A DNA stretch of 64,000 bases, taken from assembly GCA_964400675.1 (NCBI GenBank), contig CAYNVO010000002.1, positions 124,001-188,000 on the forward strand, read 5' to 3'. This document shows, in pieces, positions 44,464 through 52,279 of this stretch. The notes under the pieces were generated by a model that saw only the letters and a program-made list of their open reading frames with translations, had not been told where the DNA came from and made no database searches. Position 1 is the stretch's first letter. Every line of letters starts with the position of its first letter. Origin of the DNA: 9FT-COMBO-48-23 sp964400675. GTDB taxonomy: Bacteria > Chloroflexota > Dehalococcoidia > GIF9 > UBA5629. The position numbers and the translations under genes are program-made.

Positions 44464-45351
44464 ATGAGGATAGTTTTTGCGTTGGTAACTTTGTTTTTGT
44501 TATTGGTTATCTTTGCCTGCGCAGCTCCTCAGCCCGCCCGTCCCACGGTAAACCATTTCTATGCTAATCCGGCGCATATATCCCAGGGAAATTCCTGCAC
44601 TCTTAACTGGAAGGTAACCGGCGCAGATACTGTGACTATCGACCACGGCTTGGGCACGGTACCTGCCACTGGCAGCCGTACTGTGAGTCCCGATGAAACC
44701 ATAATTTATGAGCTGACAGCCGCCAACAGGGCAGGTGTTACTGTTGCCGACACTTCGGTAGCGGTTTCTACCTCGCCACCGACAGCAGCTATGCCGGTTA
44801 TCAACCATTTTGAATCCACCCCTAACGCAGTTATGCCCGGCGGCATTGCCACCCTGGTCTGGGATGTTACAGACGCCTCTTCGGTGAGCATTGACCAGGG
44901 CGTTGGCGAAGTGGAACATCAGGACCGCAAAGGCGTGATACCTTCTGTAACGACCATGTACACGCTCACGGCAATTAGCGCCTCCACGGAGGTCAGCGCC
45001 TCCACCAAGGTGGTGGTGATGGAACCAGCCATCCCACAGCCGCCAGCGGAGTTGCTTTCTCCTCATTTTCAGCAGCAGGTAATAGCAGGCCAACCGTTTA
45101 CCATCAACCTCGATTCCAGCCCGGCCACAGGCTTCCAGTGGGAGCTGGACTATTATGACCCCGACTTAGTCAGATCAGAAGGCAGTGAATACAGGTCCTA
45201 TAGCGTACCCCAGGTGGGCGCCACCGGCTCGCAGCAGTTTACCTTTAACGCTCTCAAAGTGGGTGATACTACTATAAAGCTATCATATATACATGCAGAT
45301 GAGCCGCTCAATTCTTTGAGTAAATATTACAAGATACACATAGTACCGTAA
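44464..45351 (+). CDS. Lipoprotein with two Ig-like domains and a chagasin-like (I42) domain
   Basis: 295 residues. Lipobox VIFACA (Cys ~19) after a hydrophobic signal. Two similar Ig-like repeats: NHFYANPAHISQGNSCTLNW (~31-105) and NHFESTPNAVMPGGIATLVW (~112-185). The last ~100 residues match the chagasin cysteine-protease inhibitor family: SSPATGFQWEL (the NPTTG-type loop), GATGSQQFTFNALKVGDTTI and LSYIHAD. It may inhibit cysteine proteases outside the cell. Inhibitory activity is inferred from the loops. AGGAGG precedes the ATG. Confidence 0.85.
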   Translation: MRIVFALVTLFLLLVIFACAAPQPARPTVNHFYANPAHISQGNSCTLNWKVTGADTVTIDHGLGTVPATGSRTVSPDETIIYELTAANRAGVTVADTSVAVSTSPPTAAMPVINHFESTPNAVMPGGIATLVWDVTDASSVSIDQGVGEVEHQDRKGVIPSVTTMYTLTAISASTEVSASTKVVVMEPAIPQPPAELLSPHFQQQVIAGQPFTINLDSSPATGFQWELDYYDPDLVRSEGSEYRSYSVPQVGATGSQQFTFNALKVGDTTIKLSYIHADEPLNSLSKYYKIHIVP

Positions 45352-45439
45352 TTATTGGAACGGTGCGGTGACGAGGTCTATCTCAGCCTGAACTCTCGGT
45401 TATTCTGATTTTTCCCTGCACTTCTGAGCCCTTCGTTAA

Positions 45440-45534
45440 TGTCATTCTGAAGGAGCGAAGCGACTGAAGAATCTCCACTCCGGATAAACTCCGCGAAGAC
45501 AATTGTAGACCCTTCGCTGTCGCTCAGGGTGACA
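45440..45534. repeat. 'TCATTCTGA' interspersed repeat copy
   Basis: Left end GTCATTCTGA, inner GCGAAGCGACTGAAGAATCT, right end GCTCAGGGTGACAA. Diverged member of the family seen at 8509. Confidence 0.7.
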
Positions 45535-45549
45535 ATGGGCGTACCCTTT

Positions 45550-46383
45550 TTAGATGGTGATAACGCTGCCGGCGTTGTTGAAGAAGAAGCTGTCGCCGAA
45601 CGCCTGAGACAATATGGCGGCTGCCCGCAGCCCGGTGCAGTGAGAAACGCCTATCTTCTCAACCTTAAGCTTCCTTAGGTCTGCGATGGTAAGGTCAATT
45701 TGTTCCGTGGAGGCGTGGATGAGGTGGGTCCCGCCGATTACCATGTTGATGCGCTCCACGCCGGTTATCTTCCGGGCATGACGTATGGTGTTTATCATGC
45801 CCCTGTGCCCGCAGCCTAAAACTACTATCAAGCCTTTCTCACTTTTAACAATGAGAGCCAGGTCATCCCTGAGCGGGTCGGGGTGGAGCTCGTCGTCTTC
45901 CTTAACGAAGAGGTCGGGGTCGATTTTTTCGTATTCGGTTTGCATGGGAATTTCGCCGCTGGTGACTATGTTATCGGTAATCCAGGTTGGCTCTGCGGTG
46001 AGCTTGAAGGAAGCCCCCCAGCTCTCCAGCGCTTTCCTGGCGAAAGGTATACCGGCATACTGCTCTCGCTTGCTGAAGGTGCGCGAGTACTTGTCTGCCC
46101 AGATGTCGGGGTGGGCAATCACCTCTATTTTCTTTCTCATCGCGCTCAGCACGCGTTGAAAGCCGCCGGTGTGGTCACGGTGCCCGTGGCTCAGGACTAT
46201 CCTGTCGACCGCGCGCAGGTCTATGCCCATGACGACAGCGTTGCAGGCAGCCGATATGTCCAGTCCCGTATCCAGCAGAACTTTGTAGTTATCTACTTCT
46301 ACCAGTACGCTCAATCCCCACTCGCCCAGCAGCCCAACCCTGCCGGCGGTGTTTTCAGCCAGTGTAGTTAGCTTTATCGGCAT
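45550..46383 (-). CDS. MBL-fold metallo-hydrolase (DHPMR/RFAP-synthase-like)
   Basis: 277 residues from the ATG at 46383, where the family's N-terminus (IKLTTLAENTAG) begins; an upstream in-frame GTG at 46428 would add 15 residues. Metal motif VLSHGHRDHTGG, then ALIVKSEKGLIVVLGCGHRG and GGTHL. This is the beta-lactamase-fold branch annotated as dihydropteridin-type or ribofuranosylaminobenzene phosphate synthase, often found in anaerobes. True substrate unknown. secG is 122 bp upstream on the same strand. Confidence 0.86.
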   Translation of the reverse strand: MPIKLTTLAENTAGRVGLLGEWGLSVLVEVDNYKVLLDTGLDISAACNAVVMGIDLRAVDRIVLSHGHRDHTGGFQRVLSAMRKKIEVIAHPDIWADKYSRTFSKREQYAGIPFARKALESWGASFKLTAEPTWITDNIVTSGEIPMQTEYEKIDPDLFVKEDDELHPDPLRDDLALIVKSEKGLIVVLGCGHRGMINTIRHARKITGVERINMVIGGTHLIHASTEQIDLTIADLRKLKVEKIGVSHCTGLRAAAILSQAFGDSFFFNNAGSVITI

Positions 46384-46470
46384 TTCCCCAATCTCTTTTT
46401 TATCATTCGCCACCTTCTCGCCTGTCACTTTGAGCCCTTACGTGGAAGGGCTCCTGGCAATGACCCTCCA

Positions 46471-46501
46471 TGTCATTGTGAGCGAAGCGAAGCGATCTCA
46501 A
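46471..46501. repeat. Short 'TGTCATTGTGAGCGAAGCGA' repeat copy
   Basis: One arm only of the interspersed family, between the MBL gene and secG. Confidence 0.6.
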
Positions 46502-46505
46502 GCCA

Positions 46506-46724
46506 CTAGGTGATTGCCACAACCCAGATGCAGATGATTACGAACAGAACAGTCAAGGCGATGGTAATCTGAAGAAGGCTTTTTTCCACGCCGCGCCGTG
46601 TCCTGTACACGCTGTCCGGCTGCCCGAATATACCTCCAAGCCCGCCGCCATGCACCTGTAACGTAAGCACTGCAATCAAGGCTATAGCTACCACAATCTG
46701 GGCAATAAGTAGATAGTCAGTCAT
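46506..46724 (-). CDS. secG: Preprotein translocase subunit SecG
   Basis: 72 residues, two TM segments (~5-22 and ~50-70) and the conserved loop GGGLGGIFGQPDS, typical of SecG. It assists SecYE channel function. Its start overlaps the gatB stop by 8 bp. Confidence 0.93.
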   Translation of the reverse strand: MTDYLLIAQIVVAIALIAVLTLQVHGGGLGGIFGQPDSVYRTRRGVEKSLLQITIALTVLFVIICIWVVAIT

Positions 46725-48201
46725 TCCGTTTACCTCCGAGTTTTTGTAACAGTATTTCCTTCGCCACTCCGGGGTTAGCCCGCCCCTTGGTTGCCTTCAT
46801 CACCTGTCCGATGAGGAAAGCCAGGGCTTGCTCTTTCCCTGCCTCGTAGTCAGACACTGCCTGGCTGTTGCCGGCTATTACCCCGGCTACTATTTTCTCT
46901 ATTTCCTCCGAGCTGCTTATCTGGCTCAGTCCCTTCTCGGCTACGACGTCGCTCGCCGTCTTGCCGCTGAGGAACATCTCTTCGAAGACCGTCTTAGTTG
47001 TCGGCCCGCTCAGGACGCCTTTATCCGCCAGTGCCAGCATGTCCGCCAGGTGCTTCGGGCTCACCCTGGTATCTTCAATGCTGGTGCTGGTGGCGTTGAG
47101 CATACGGCTGAAATCTCCCAGCAGCCAGTTGCTCACGGTCTTTGCCTTCCTGGGCAGGTCGGCTCCGTTCGAAGAGCCTGTCATCAGCTTGACGCAGTTC
47201 TCGAAGTAGTCAGCCATAGCTCTGGAATCCGTAAGCAGGTTGGCGTCATACAGAGGCAGACCGTACTGGGATATGAATCGGTCTCGCCTGGCATCAGGCA
47301 GCTCGGGCAGGCGCGACCTGATTCCCTCTACCCATTTCTGGCTGAAGACCAGCGGTGGCAAATCAGGCTCGGGGAAGTAGCGGTAATCATGCGCATACTC
47401 CTTGCTTCTCTGGCTCACCGTTACTCCCTTCGTTTCCACCCAGCCCCGCGTCTCCTGTGCCAGCCTGCCTCCCTTTTCCAGCACTTCCTGCTGTCTTTTA
47501 GCCTCGTAATCCAGAGCCCGGTACACGGCTCTGAAGCTGTTCATGTTCTTTACCTCTACCTTTGACAGCAATTCAGTGGTGCCCCTGGGACGTATGCTGA
47601 TATTGGCATCGCACCTGAAGCTGCCCTCCTCCATATTGCCTGTCGATACGCCCAGGTACTGTAGAATAGAGCGCAGCTTCACCAGGTACTCTCTGGCTTC
47701 CTCGGGCGACCTGATATCCGGCTCGCCGACTATTTCCATCAGCGGCACGCCGGAGCGGTTGACATCCACCAGGCTGTAGCTTTCGCCCTCAGGCGAGTTG
47801 CAGTGTGTCAGTTTGGCAACGTCCTCTTCCAGGTGAACGCGGGTGATGCCAATCTTCCTTTTCACTCCATCGGTTTCTATCATCAGCCAGCCGCTTTTGC
47901 TCATGGGCGCATCGTACTGTGAAATTTGATAGCCCTTCATCAAATCCGGGTAAGGGTAGTTCTTGCGGTCGAACTTGGCATGTTCGGCTATGGTGCAGTT
48001 GAGTGCTAAAGCGGTCATCACGGTATATTCTATCGCCTTCTGATTGATTGCCGGCAGCACGCCGGGCATACCCAGGCAGACAGGGCAGACATGTGTGTTG
48101 GGTGGTGCGCTGGCATAGTCGGAGCTGCAGGAGCAGAACATCTTGCTCTCGGTTAGTAGCTGGGCATGCACTTCAAGCCCGACGATAATCTCGTAATCCA
48201 C
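46717..48201 (-). CDS. gatB: Asp-tRNA(Asn)/Glu-tRNA(Gln) amidotransferase subunit B
   Basis: 494 residues from a GTG at 48201; the open frame goes 42 codons further upstream, but GatB's conserved start (DYEIIVGLEVHAQL) and the promoter position argue for this codon. Zinc-site cysteines in FCSCS and HVCPVCLGMPG, then EDVAKLTH, VDVNRSGVPLMEIV and the C-terminal tail domain (NPGVAKEILLQKLGG). GatB binds the misacylated tRNA and kinase reaction in GatCAB. The promoter lies within 12 bp of the GTG, so the mRNA is almost leaderless. Confidence 0.96.
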   Translation of the reverse strand: MDYEIIVGLEVHAQLLTESKMFCSCSSDYASAPPNTHVCPVCLGMPGVLPAINQKAIEYTVMTALALNCTIAEHAKFDRKNYPYPDLMKGYQISQYDAPMSKSGWLMIETDGVKRKIGITRVHLEEDVAKLTHCNSPEGESYSLVDVNRSGVPLMEIVGEPDIRSPEEAREYLVKLRSILQYLGVSTGNMEEGSFRCDANISIRPRGTTELLSKVEVKNMNSFRAVYRALDYEAKRQQEVLEKGGRLAQETRGWVETKGVTVSQRSKEYAHDYRYFPEPDLPPLVFSQKWVEGIRSRLPELPDARRDRFISQYGLPLYDANLLTDSRAMADYFENCVKLMTGSSNGADLPRKAKTVSNWLLGDFSRMLNATSTSIEDTRVSPKHLADMLALADKGVLSGPTTKTVFEEMFLSGKTASDVVAEKGLSQISSSEEIEKIVAGVIAGNSQAVSDYEAGKEQALAFLIGQVMKATKGRANPGVAKEILLQKLGGKRND

Positions 48202-48211
48202 GACGTCGGTT

Positions 48212-48240
48212 AGTATAGCAGCCTGGCTTGTATGAGGCAA
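48212..48240 (-). promoter_or_regulatory. gatB promoter
   Basis: Minus strand TTGCCT (48235-48240), 17-bp spacer, TATACT (48212-48217). Predicted start near 48205, only a few bases before the GTG at 48201. A second copy exists at ~50127-50155. Confidence 0.7.
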
Positions 48241-48320
48241 ACGAGGTTGGTTAAGAGTATGAGACGGGCGAATAGCGAAGGCAGAGATGCAAATTACTCT
48301 GTTTTGCATAGTTGTACATA

Positions 48321-48349
48321 TTGACAACTTCCCGTGAGATAACTACACT
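48321..48349 (+). promoter_or_regulatory. Catalase promoter
   Basis: TTGACA (48321-48326), 17-bp spacer, TACACT (48344-48349). It gives a ~140-base leader before katA. No clear PerR or OxyR site seen. Confidence 0.55.
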
Positions 48350-48420
48350 TAAAGTCTAGCATGTAGAGTAGACATCAAAACGTAGTACGGGGCTGGAAGG
48401 AGCAGATGTTTGGCTGATAT

Positions 48421-48465
48421 GGGCACGGGAATCGCTTTTAATAAGCGGTAAACCCGTGCCCTTTT
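48421..48465 (+). terminator. Terminator-like hairpin in the catalase leader
   Basis: GGGCACGGG (48421-48429) pairs with CCCGTGCCC (48453-48461), followed by TTTTGATTTT, 34 bp before the katA ATG. Either it ends upstream transcription or it attenuates katA. Confidence 0.7.
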
Positions 48466-48498
48466 GATTTTACTAATCTTTTGTTTGGAGGTGGCATT

Positions 48499-50016
48499 AT
48501 GAAACAGGAGAAAAAGGAGAAAAAGGTATACACTACCGGTTTTGGCGCACCAGTCGAAAATGACCAAAACAGTAAAACTGCGGGCAGCTCTGGGCCTGTG
48601 CTTATGCAGGATGTCCACTTACTGGAAAAGATGGGGCATTTTGACCGGGAGCGCATACCGGAGCGCGTGGTTCATGCCAAGGGGGCAGGTGCACATGGCT
48701 ATTTCGAGGTTACTGCCGACGTAACCAAATACACGAGGGCCGCCTTTTTATCTAAGAAAGGAAAGCGCACCGATGTATTTGCCCGCTTTTCCACTGTGGG
48801 TGGCGAGAGGGGGTCGGCTGATGCGGAGCGAGACCCTCGCGGATTCGCCTTGAAGTTCTATACTGAAGAAGGCAATTACGACATGGTCGGAAACAATACC
48901 CCGGTTTTCTTCATCCGCGACCCGCTGAAATTCCCCGATTTCATCCACACACAGAAACGCCAGCCGGGCACTAACCTCAAAGATGCCGACATGTTCTGGG
49001 ACTTCCTTTCCCTTACACCGGAATCGGTTCATCAGGTCAGCATACTGTTTTCAGACAGGGGAACACCCAAGACATTCCGAAACATGCATGGCTACAGCAG
49101 CCACACGTTTAAGTGGTACAACGAAAAGGGCAAATATTACTGGGTGCAGTATCACTTTAAAACCGAGCAAGGCATTCAGAACCTCACCCGTGACGAAGCC
49201 ACCAAAGTTAAGGGACAAGATCCCGACCATGCCACACGCGATCTCCATGAAGCTATCGAACGGGGGGATTATCCGTCCTGGCGACTGGAAGTCCAGATCA
49301 TGACTCCTGAGCAGGCTAATAAATATCGCTTCGACCCCTTCGATATTACCAAGGTTTGGTTCCATGCCGACTTCCCGCCGATAACAATAGGACGCCTGGT
49401 ACTCAACCGGAATCCCAACAATTACTTTGCCGAGGTGGAACAGGCTGCTTTTTCCCCGGCTAACTTCGTTCCCGGTATTGCGGCATCGCCTGACAAGATG
49501 CTCCAGGGTCGGTTATTTTCCTACCATGATACCCATCTACATCGTCTGGGTCCCAACTATCATCTTCTGCCCATTAACGCGCCGAAGGCAACAAAGGTTA
49601 ATTACTATCAGCGCGATGGGTTCATGTGTTTCGGCGACAACAGTGGGGACAGCCCGAACTACTATCCCAACAGCTTTGGCGGCCCGCAGCCGAAGCCCGA
49701 TGTTGCCGAGCCGCCGTTTGATGTTTCCGGGCAGGCAGCCCGTCATCCTTACACGCATCCCAACGATGACTTCTTCCAGGCTGGAGAGCTCTATCGCCGG
49801 GTGATGACAGATGAGGATCGAGACCACCTGGTTGGCAATATCACGACACACTTGTGCAATGCCAAGAAGCGGATTCAATTACGTCAAACAGCCGTCTTCT
49901 ACAAGGCTGATGTTGAATATGGCAGCCGCGTAGCCAAGGGACTGGGACTTGATGTCAAGGAGGTAAAACGCCTGGCAGAAATGTCTCAGGAAGCACGGGC
50001 AAAGGCTACGGCTTAG
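48499..50016 (+). CDS. katA: Monofunctional haem catalase
   Basis: 505 residues from the ATG at 48499, with GGAGG eight bases upstream. Haem-catalase motifs: catalytic His59 in RIPERVVHAKGAGAHGYFEV, distal Asn in YDMVGNNTPVFFIRDP, and the haem-ligand tyrosine in RLFSYHDTHLHRLGPNY. It is a small-subunit (clade 3) type. It lies between two copies of the gatB promoter/5' end, which suggests acquisition by recombination. An oxygen-defence gene in an apparently anaerobic genome makes transfer plausible. Confidence 0.96.
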   Translation: MKQEKKEKKVYTTGFGAPVENDQNSKTAGSSGPVLMQDVHLLEKMGHFDRERIPERVVHAKGAGAHGYFEVTADVTKYTRAAFLSKKGKRTDVFARFSTVGGERGSADAERDPRGFALKFYTEEGNYDMVGNNTPVFFIRDPLKFPDFIHTQKRQPGTNLKDADMFWDFLSLTPESVHQVSILFSDRGTPKTFRNMHGYSSHTFKWYNEKGKYYWVQYHFKTEQGIQNLTRDEATKVKGQDPDHATRDLHEAIERGDYPSWRLEVQIMTPEQANKYRFDPFDITKVWFHADFPPITIGRLVLNRNPNNYFAEVEQAAFSPANFVPGIAASPDKMLQGRLFSYHDTHLHRLGPNYHLLPINAPKATKVNYYQRDGFMCFGDNSGDSPNYYPNSFGGPQPKPDVAEPPFDVSGQAARHPYTHPNDDFFQAGELYRRVMTDEDRDHLVGNITTHLCNAKKRIQLRQTAVFYKADVEYGSRVAKGLGLDVKEVKRLAEMSQEARAKATA

Positions 50017-50160
50017 GCGGCGCACTGGCGTAATCGGCGCTGCAGGAGCAGAACATCTTGCTCCCGGTTAGTAGCTGGGCATGAACTTCAAGCCCGATGA
50101 TAATCTCGTAATCCACGACGTCGGTTAGTATAGCAGCATAGCCTGTACGAGGCAAACGAA
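50006..50160 (-). pseudogene. Duplicated gatB promoter and 5' fragment
   Basis: A stretch of about 140 bp aligns with ~48105-48243 (promoter plus first ~35 codons of gatB) with roughly ten differences. The relic reads from GTG at 50116 as DYEIIIGLEVHAQLLTGSKM and stops at 50006, inside the end of katA. TTGCCT and TATACT are both preserved, so it could drive transcription antisense to katA. Confidence 0.85.
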
Positions 50161-50165
50161 CCCAC

Positions 50166-50461
50166 CTGTCATTCTCAGCCCCCCCCCCTGTCATTCTGAG
50201 CCTGTCGAAGAATCTCTCCCCTCTCCCTTTTGGTGGGAGATGGCCAGGTTGAGGGTGAAACCTGCCACAAATATCCAATTTTGTCATTCTGAGCGCAGCG
50301 AAGAATCTTATCCCCCAGCATAAACACTGCGAAGAGCCCCCTGTCATTACGAGCCCTTCGCCCCCGCTCATTCCGGCCCCCCCCCCCCGCTCATTCTGAG
50401 CGCAGCGAAGAATCTATCCCCTCTCCCTTGATGGGAGAGGGCTGGGGTGAGGGTGAAACCA
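50166..50461. repeat. Cluster of interspersed repeats and poly-C tracts
   Basis: At least three 'TCATTCTGAGCG...GAAGAATCT' units (near 50188, 50284 and 50392), two copies of a 'CCCTCTCCCTT...GGGTGAGGGTGAAACC' repeat (50218-50262 and 50417-50460), and C-runs near 50181 and 50378. No gene is visible in it. Confidence 0.75.
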
Positions 50462-50490
50462 TGTGTTATACTTTACCACGGGAGGGTGCC

Positions 50491-51306
50491 ATGCAAAAGA
50501 TTACTCAGAACGTTTTCGTTGAAACTGGCTTTCGAGGCTGCAATGTCGGTTTCGTGGTCACGGAGGCGGGGGTAGTAATGATAGACACCCCGTATATACC
50601 TCGAGATGCAGTCAAATGGCGGGACGAAATTGCCAAACATGGCACGGTTCGTTATTTGATAAACACCGAACCTCACGCCGACCATTTTACCGGCAACTAC
50701 TTCTTTGAGGGAACGGTAGTTGCTCACGATGGTACCAGGCAGGCGATTCTGGACGCCTCGGTTGCTCAGCTAAGGGAATATCTCAAGCAGACTGACCCGG
50801 AGAGCCTTCCTCTCGTTGATAAATTCAGCTACCGCCCGCCCACCATAACCCTATCGCAGAGGCTTACGCTTTACTCGGGCAGCCATACTTTCCAGCTTAT
50901 CAACCTGCCGGGGCACACCCGGTTCCAGCTGGCGGTCTATATTCCTGGGGAGAGTGTAGTTTTCACCTCGGACAACGTGTTCGGCAGGGTGCAGGCATGG
51001 CTTCATCAAGCTCTTCCCTATGAATGGCTGGAGTCGTTGAAACAGATTCAAAAACTGGAGGCTGACATATTAGTCCCGGGGCATGGCGAAATCTGCAGCC
51101 GGGACTACATACCTGAGATGAGTGCTTTCATCCAGTCCTGGATAGATGAGGTAAAGGCGGCAATTGACCAGGGGATGAGCCTGCAGGAAGCTCAGGACAA
51201 AATCTCGCTGCTTGACCGCTATCCCATGCAGGCTGGTGCCGAGGCAAGGGCAAATATGCTACAGCGCATGAATGTGGCACGCTTATACGAGGTTCTGAAA
51301 AGGTGA
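50491..51306 (+). CDS. MBL-fold hydrolase with altered metal motif
   Basis: 271 residues from the ATG at 50491 behind GGAGGG; the open frame runs upstream into a repeat and is not used. The first metal motif is NTEPHADHFTGN, where Glu60 stands in for the usual first histidine of HxHxDH; His62, Asp64 and His65 are present. LPGHTRFQL, FTSDNVF and VPGHGE follow. A relative of glyoxalase-II/quinoprotein-relay hydrolases by motif. The substrate is unknown. Confidence 0.86.
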   Translation: MQKITQNVFVETGFRGCNVGFVVTEAGVVMIDTPYIPRDAVKWRDEIAKHGTVRYLINTEPHADHFTGNYFFEGTVVAHDGTRQAILDASVAQLREYLKQTDPESLPLVDKFSYRPPTITLSQRLTLYSGSHTFQLINLPGHTRFQLAVYIPGESVVFTSDNVFGRVQAWLHQALPYEWLESLKQIQKLEADILVPGHGEICSRDYIPEMSAFIQSWIDEVKAAIDQGMSLQEAQDKISLLDRYPMQAGAEARANMLQRMNVARLYEVLKR

Positions 51307-51541
51307 GTGGCAGCCTTTCCTATGGCTGCGCAATAGTCAGTATTGTTCAGACTTGTACATAACTGCTACTTTGTGCGACTTCACTCCTGGGACAGTCAAT
51401 GCCCGGAAAGACATAATCACCTGATTCTCAATCCGAATATTTGTTAAGTAGAATGCTTACCAATTTAGCTATGACGAACGGATTCCTAATCCATTACTTT
51501 GCTAGTACTTAAAGTATTCTATTCTGCTTTGGTTTATGCAG

Positions 51542-51562
51542 GTGTATAATAGTCATATACAC
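51542..51562. promoter_or_regulatory. Inverted repeat over the -10 of the HNH gene
   Basis: GTGTATA-ATAGTCA-TATACAC, 7-bp arms, covers TATAAT at 51545-51550, 50 bp before the HNH gene ATG. Probable operator. Confidence 0.5.
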
Positions 51563-51593
51563 ATGATTAAAGCAAGAGGAGGGTTGGAAACAT

Positions 51594-52103
51594 ATGCCTA
51601 ATCCTCGTAGAAGGGTAAAGGATGAGTTTTGGTTTGGTGTAATAGTCGTTGCTCTAATTGTGTATTCCTCGCTTACTAGTTGGTGGAAAGAACATGCCAT
51701 TCTTGGTTGGAGTATCTTAGGTATACTGCTGGCTGTTATTGGATATGTTGTTTATAGGTATGCTTCATTGCGTGGTTGGTTAGGTCGCCAAGCTAAAGAT
51801 ACAGTGAAGAATGTAGTTTTTAAGAAAATTGCATCTGAAAGAGAATTCGTTCCACCAAACAAAAGGGATGAGGTGCTTAGACGATCACGGTATGGATGTG
51901 CAAATGAGCGTTGCTACTTCCAAGGCAAACCTGAAATACACCATATTGACATGAACAACCAGCACAACAACCTTAATAATCTGATAGCTCTTTGTCCCAA
52001 CTGTCACCAGCAAGCTCACGATGGCATATTCAGCGAGAGTCAATTAATTAATTGGGTTAGAAGAGATTATAAGAGGCTTCAGGCAAGAAGAGCCCAGAGG
52101 TAA
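51594..52103 (+). CDS. Membrane-anchored HNH endonuclease-like protein
   Basis: 169 residues. Two N-terminal TM segments (~12-28 and ~35-54), a basic linker, then an HNH domain: Cys102 and Cys107 (CANERC), His116-His117 with IDMNN, Asn ~126-129, and CPNCHQQAH (Cys134, Cys137, His142). The HNH fold with structural zinc is complete. Being fixed to the membrane is unusual for an HNH nuclease and recalls effectors of some defence systems. AGGAGGG precedes the ATG. Confidence 0.83.
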   Translation: MPNPRRRVKDEFWFGVIVVALIVYSSLTSWWKEHAILGWSILGILLAVIGYVVYRYASLRGWLGRQAKDTVKNVVFKKIASEREFVPPNKRDEVLRRSRYGCANERCYFQGKPEIHHIDMNNQHNNLNNLIALCPNCHQQAHDGIFSESQLINWVRRDYKRLQARRAQR

Positions 52104-52279
52104 CTTGTTTTTTCTAAGAGGGGTAACCAACCTAGTTCTGTGATGACCTTATTTAAAGGTATGCCTTGCCTAATTAAGCATTCAGGTTGGATTGTCAAGC
52201 TTGGGAAAAATTCAAAAAGTTTGTGGTTGCATCAAATCTACGACGGGGCATATAATCCCTTTTGGGAAGCGAAGCGTGA

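Noticed and set aside
50178..50391. Poly-C tracts as functional elements
   Set aside because: Runs of 9-13 C within repeat DNA are more likely slippage or assembly noise than a signal.
50428..50490. Upstream extension of the MBL gene
   Set aside because: The added codons come from the GC-rich repeat at 50417-50460; the ATG at 50491 has a clear GGAGGG.
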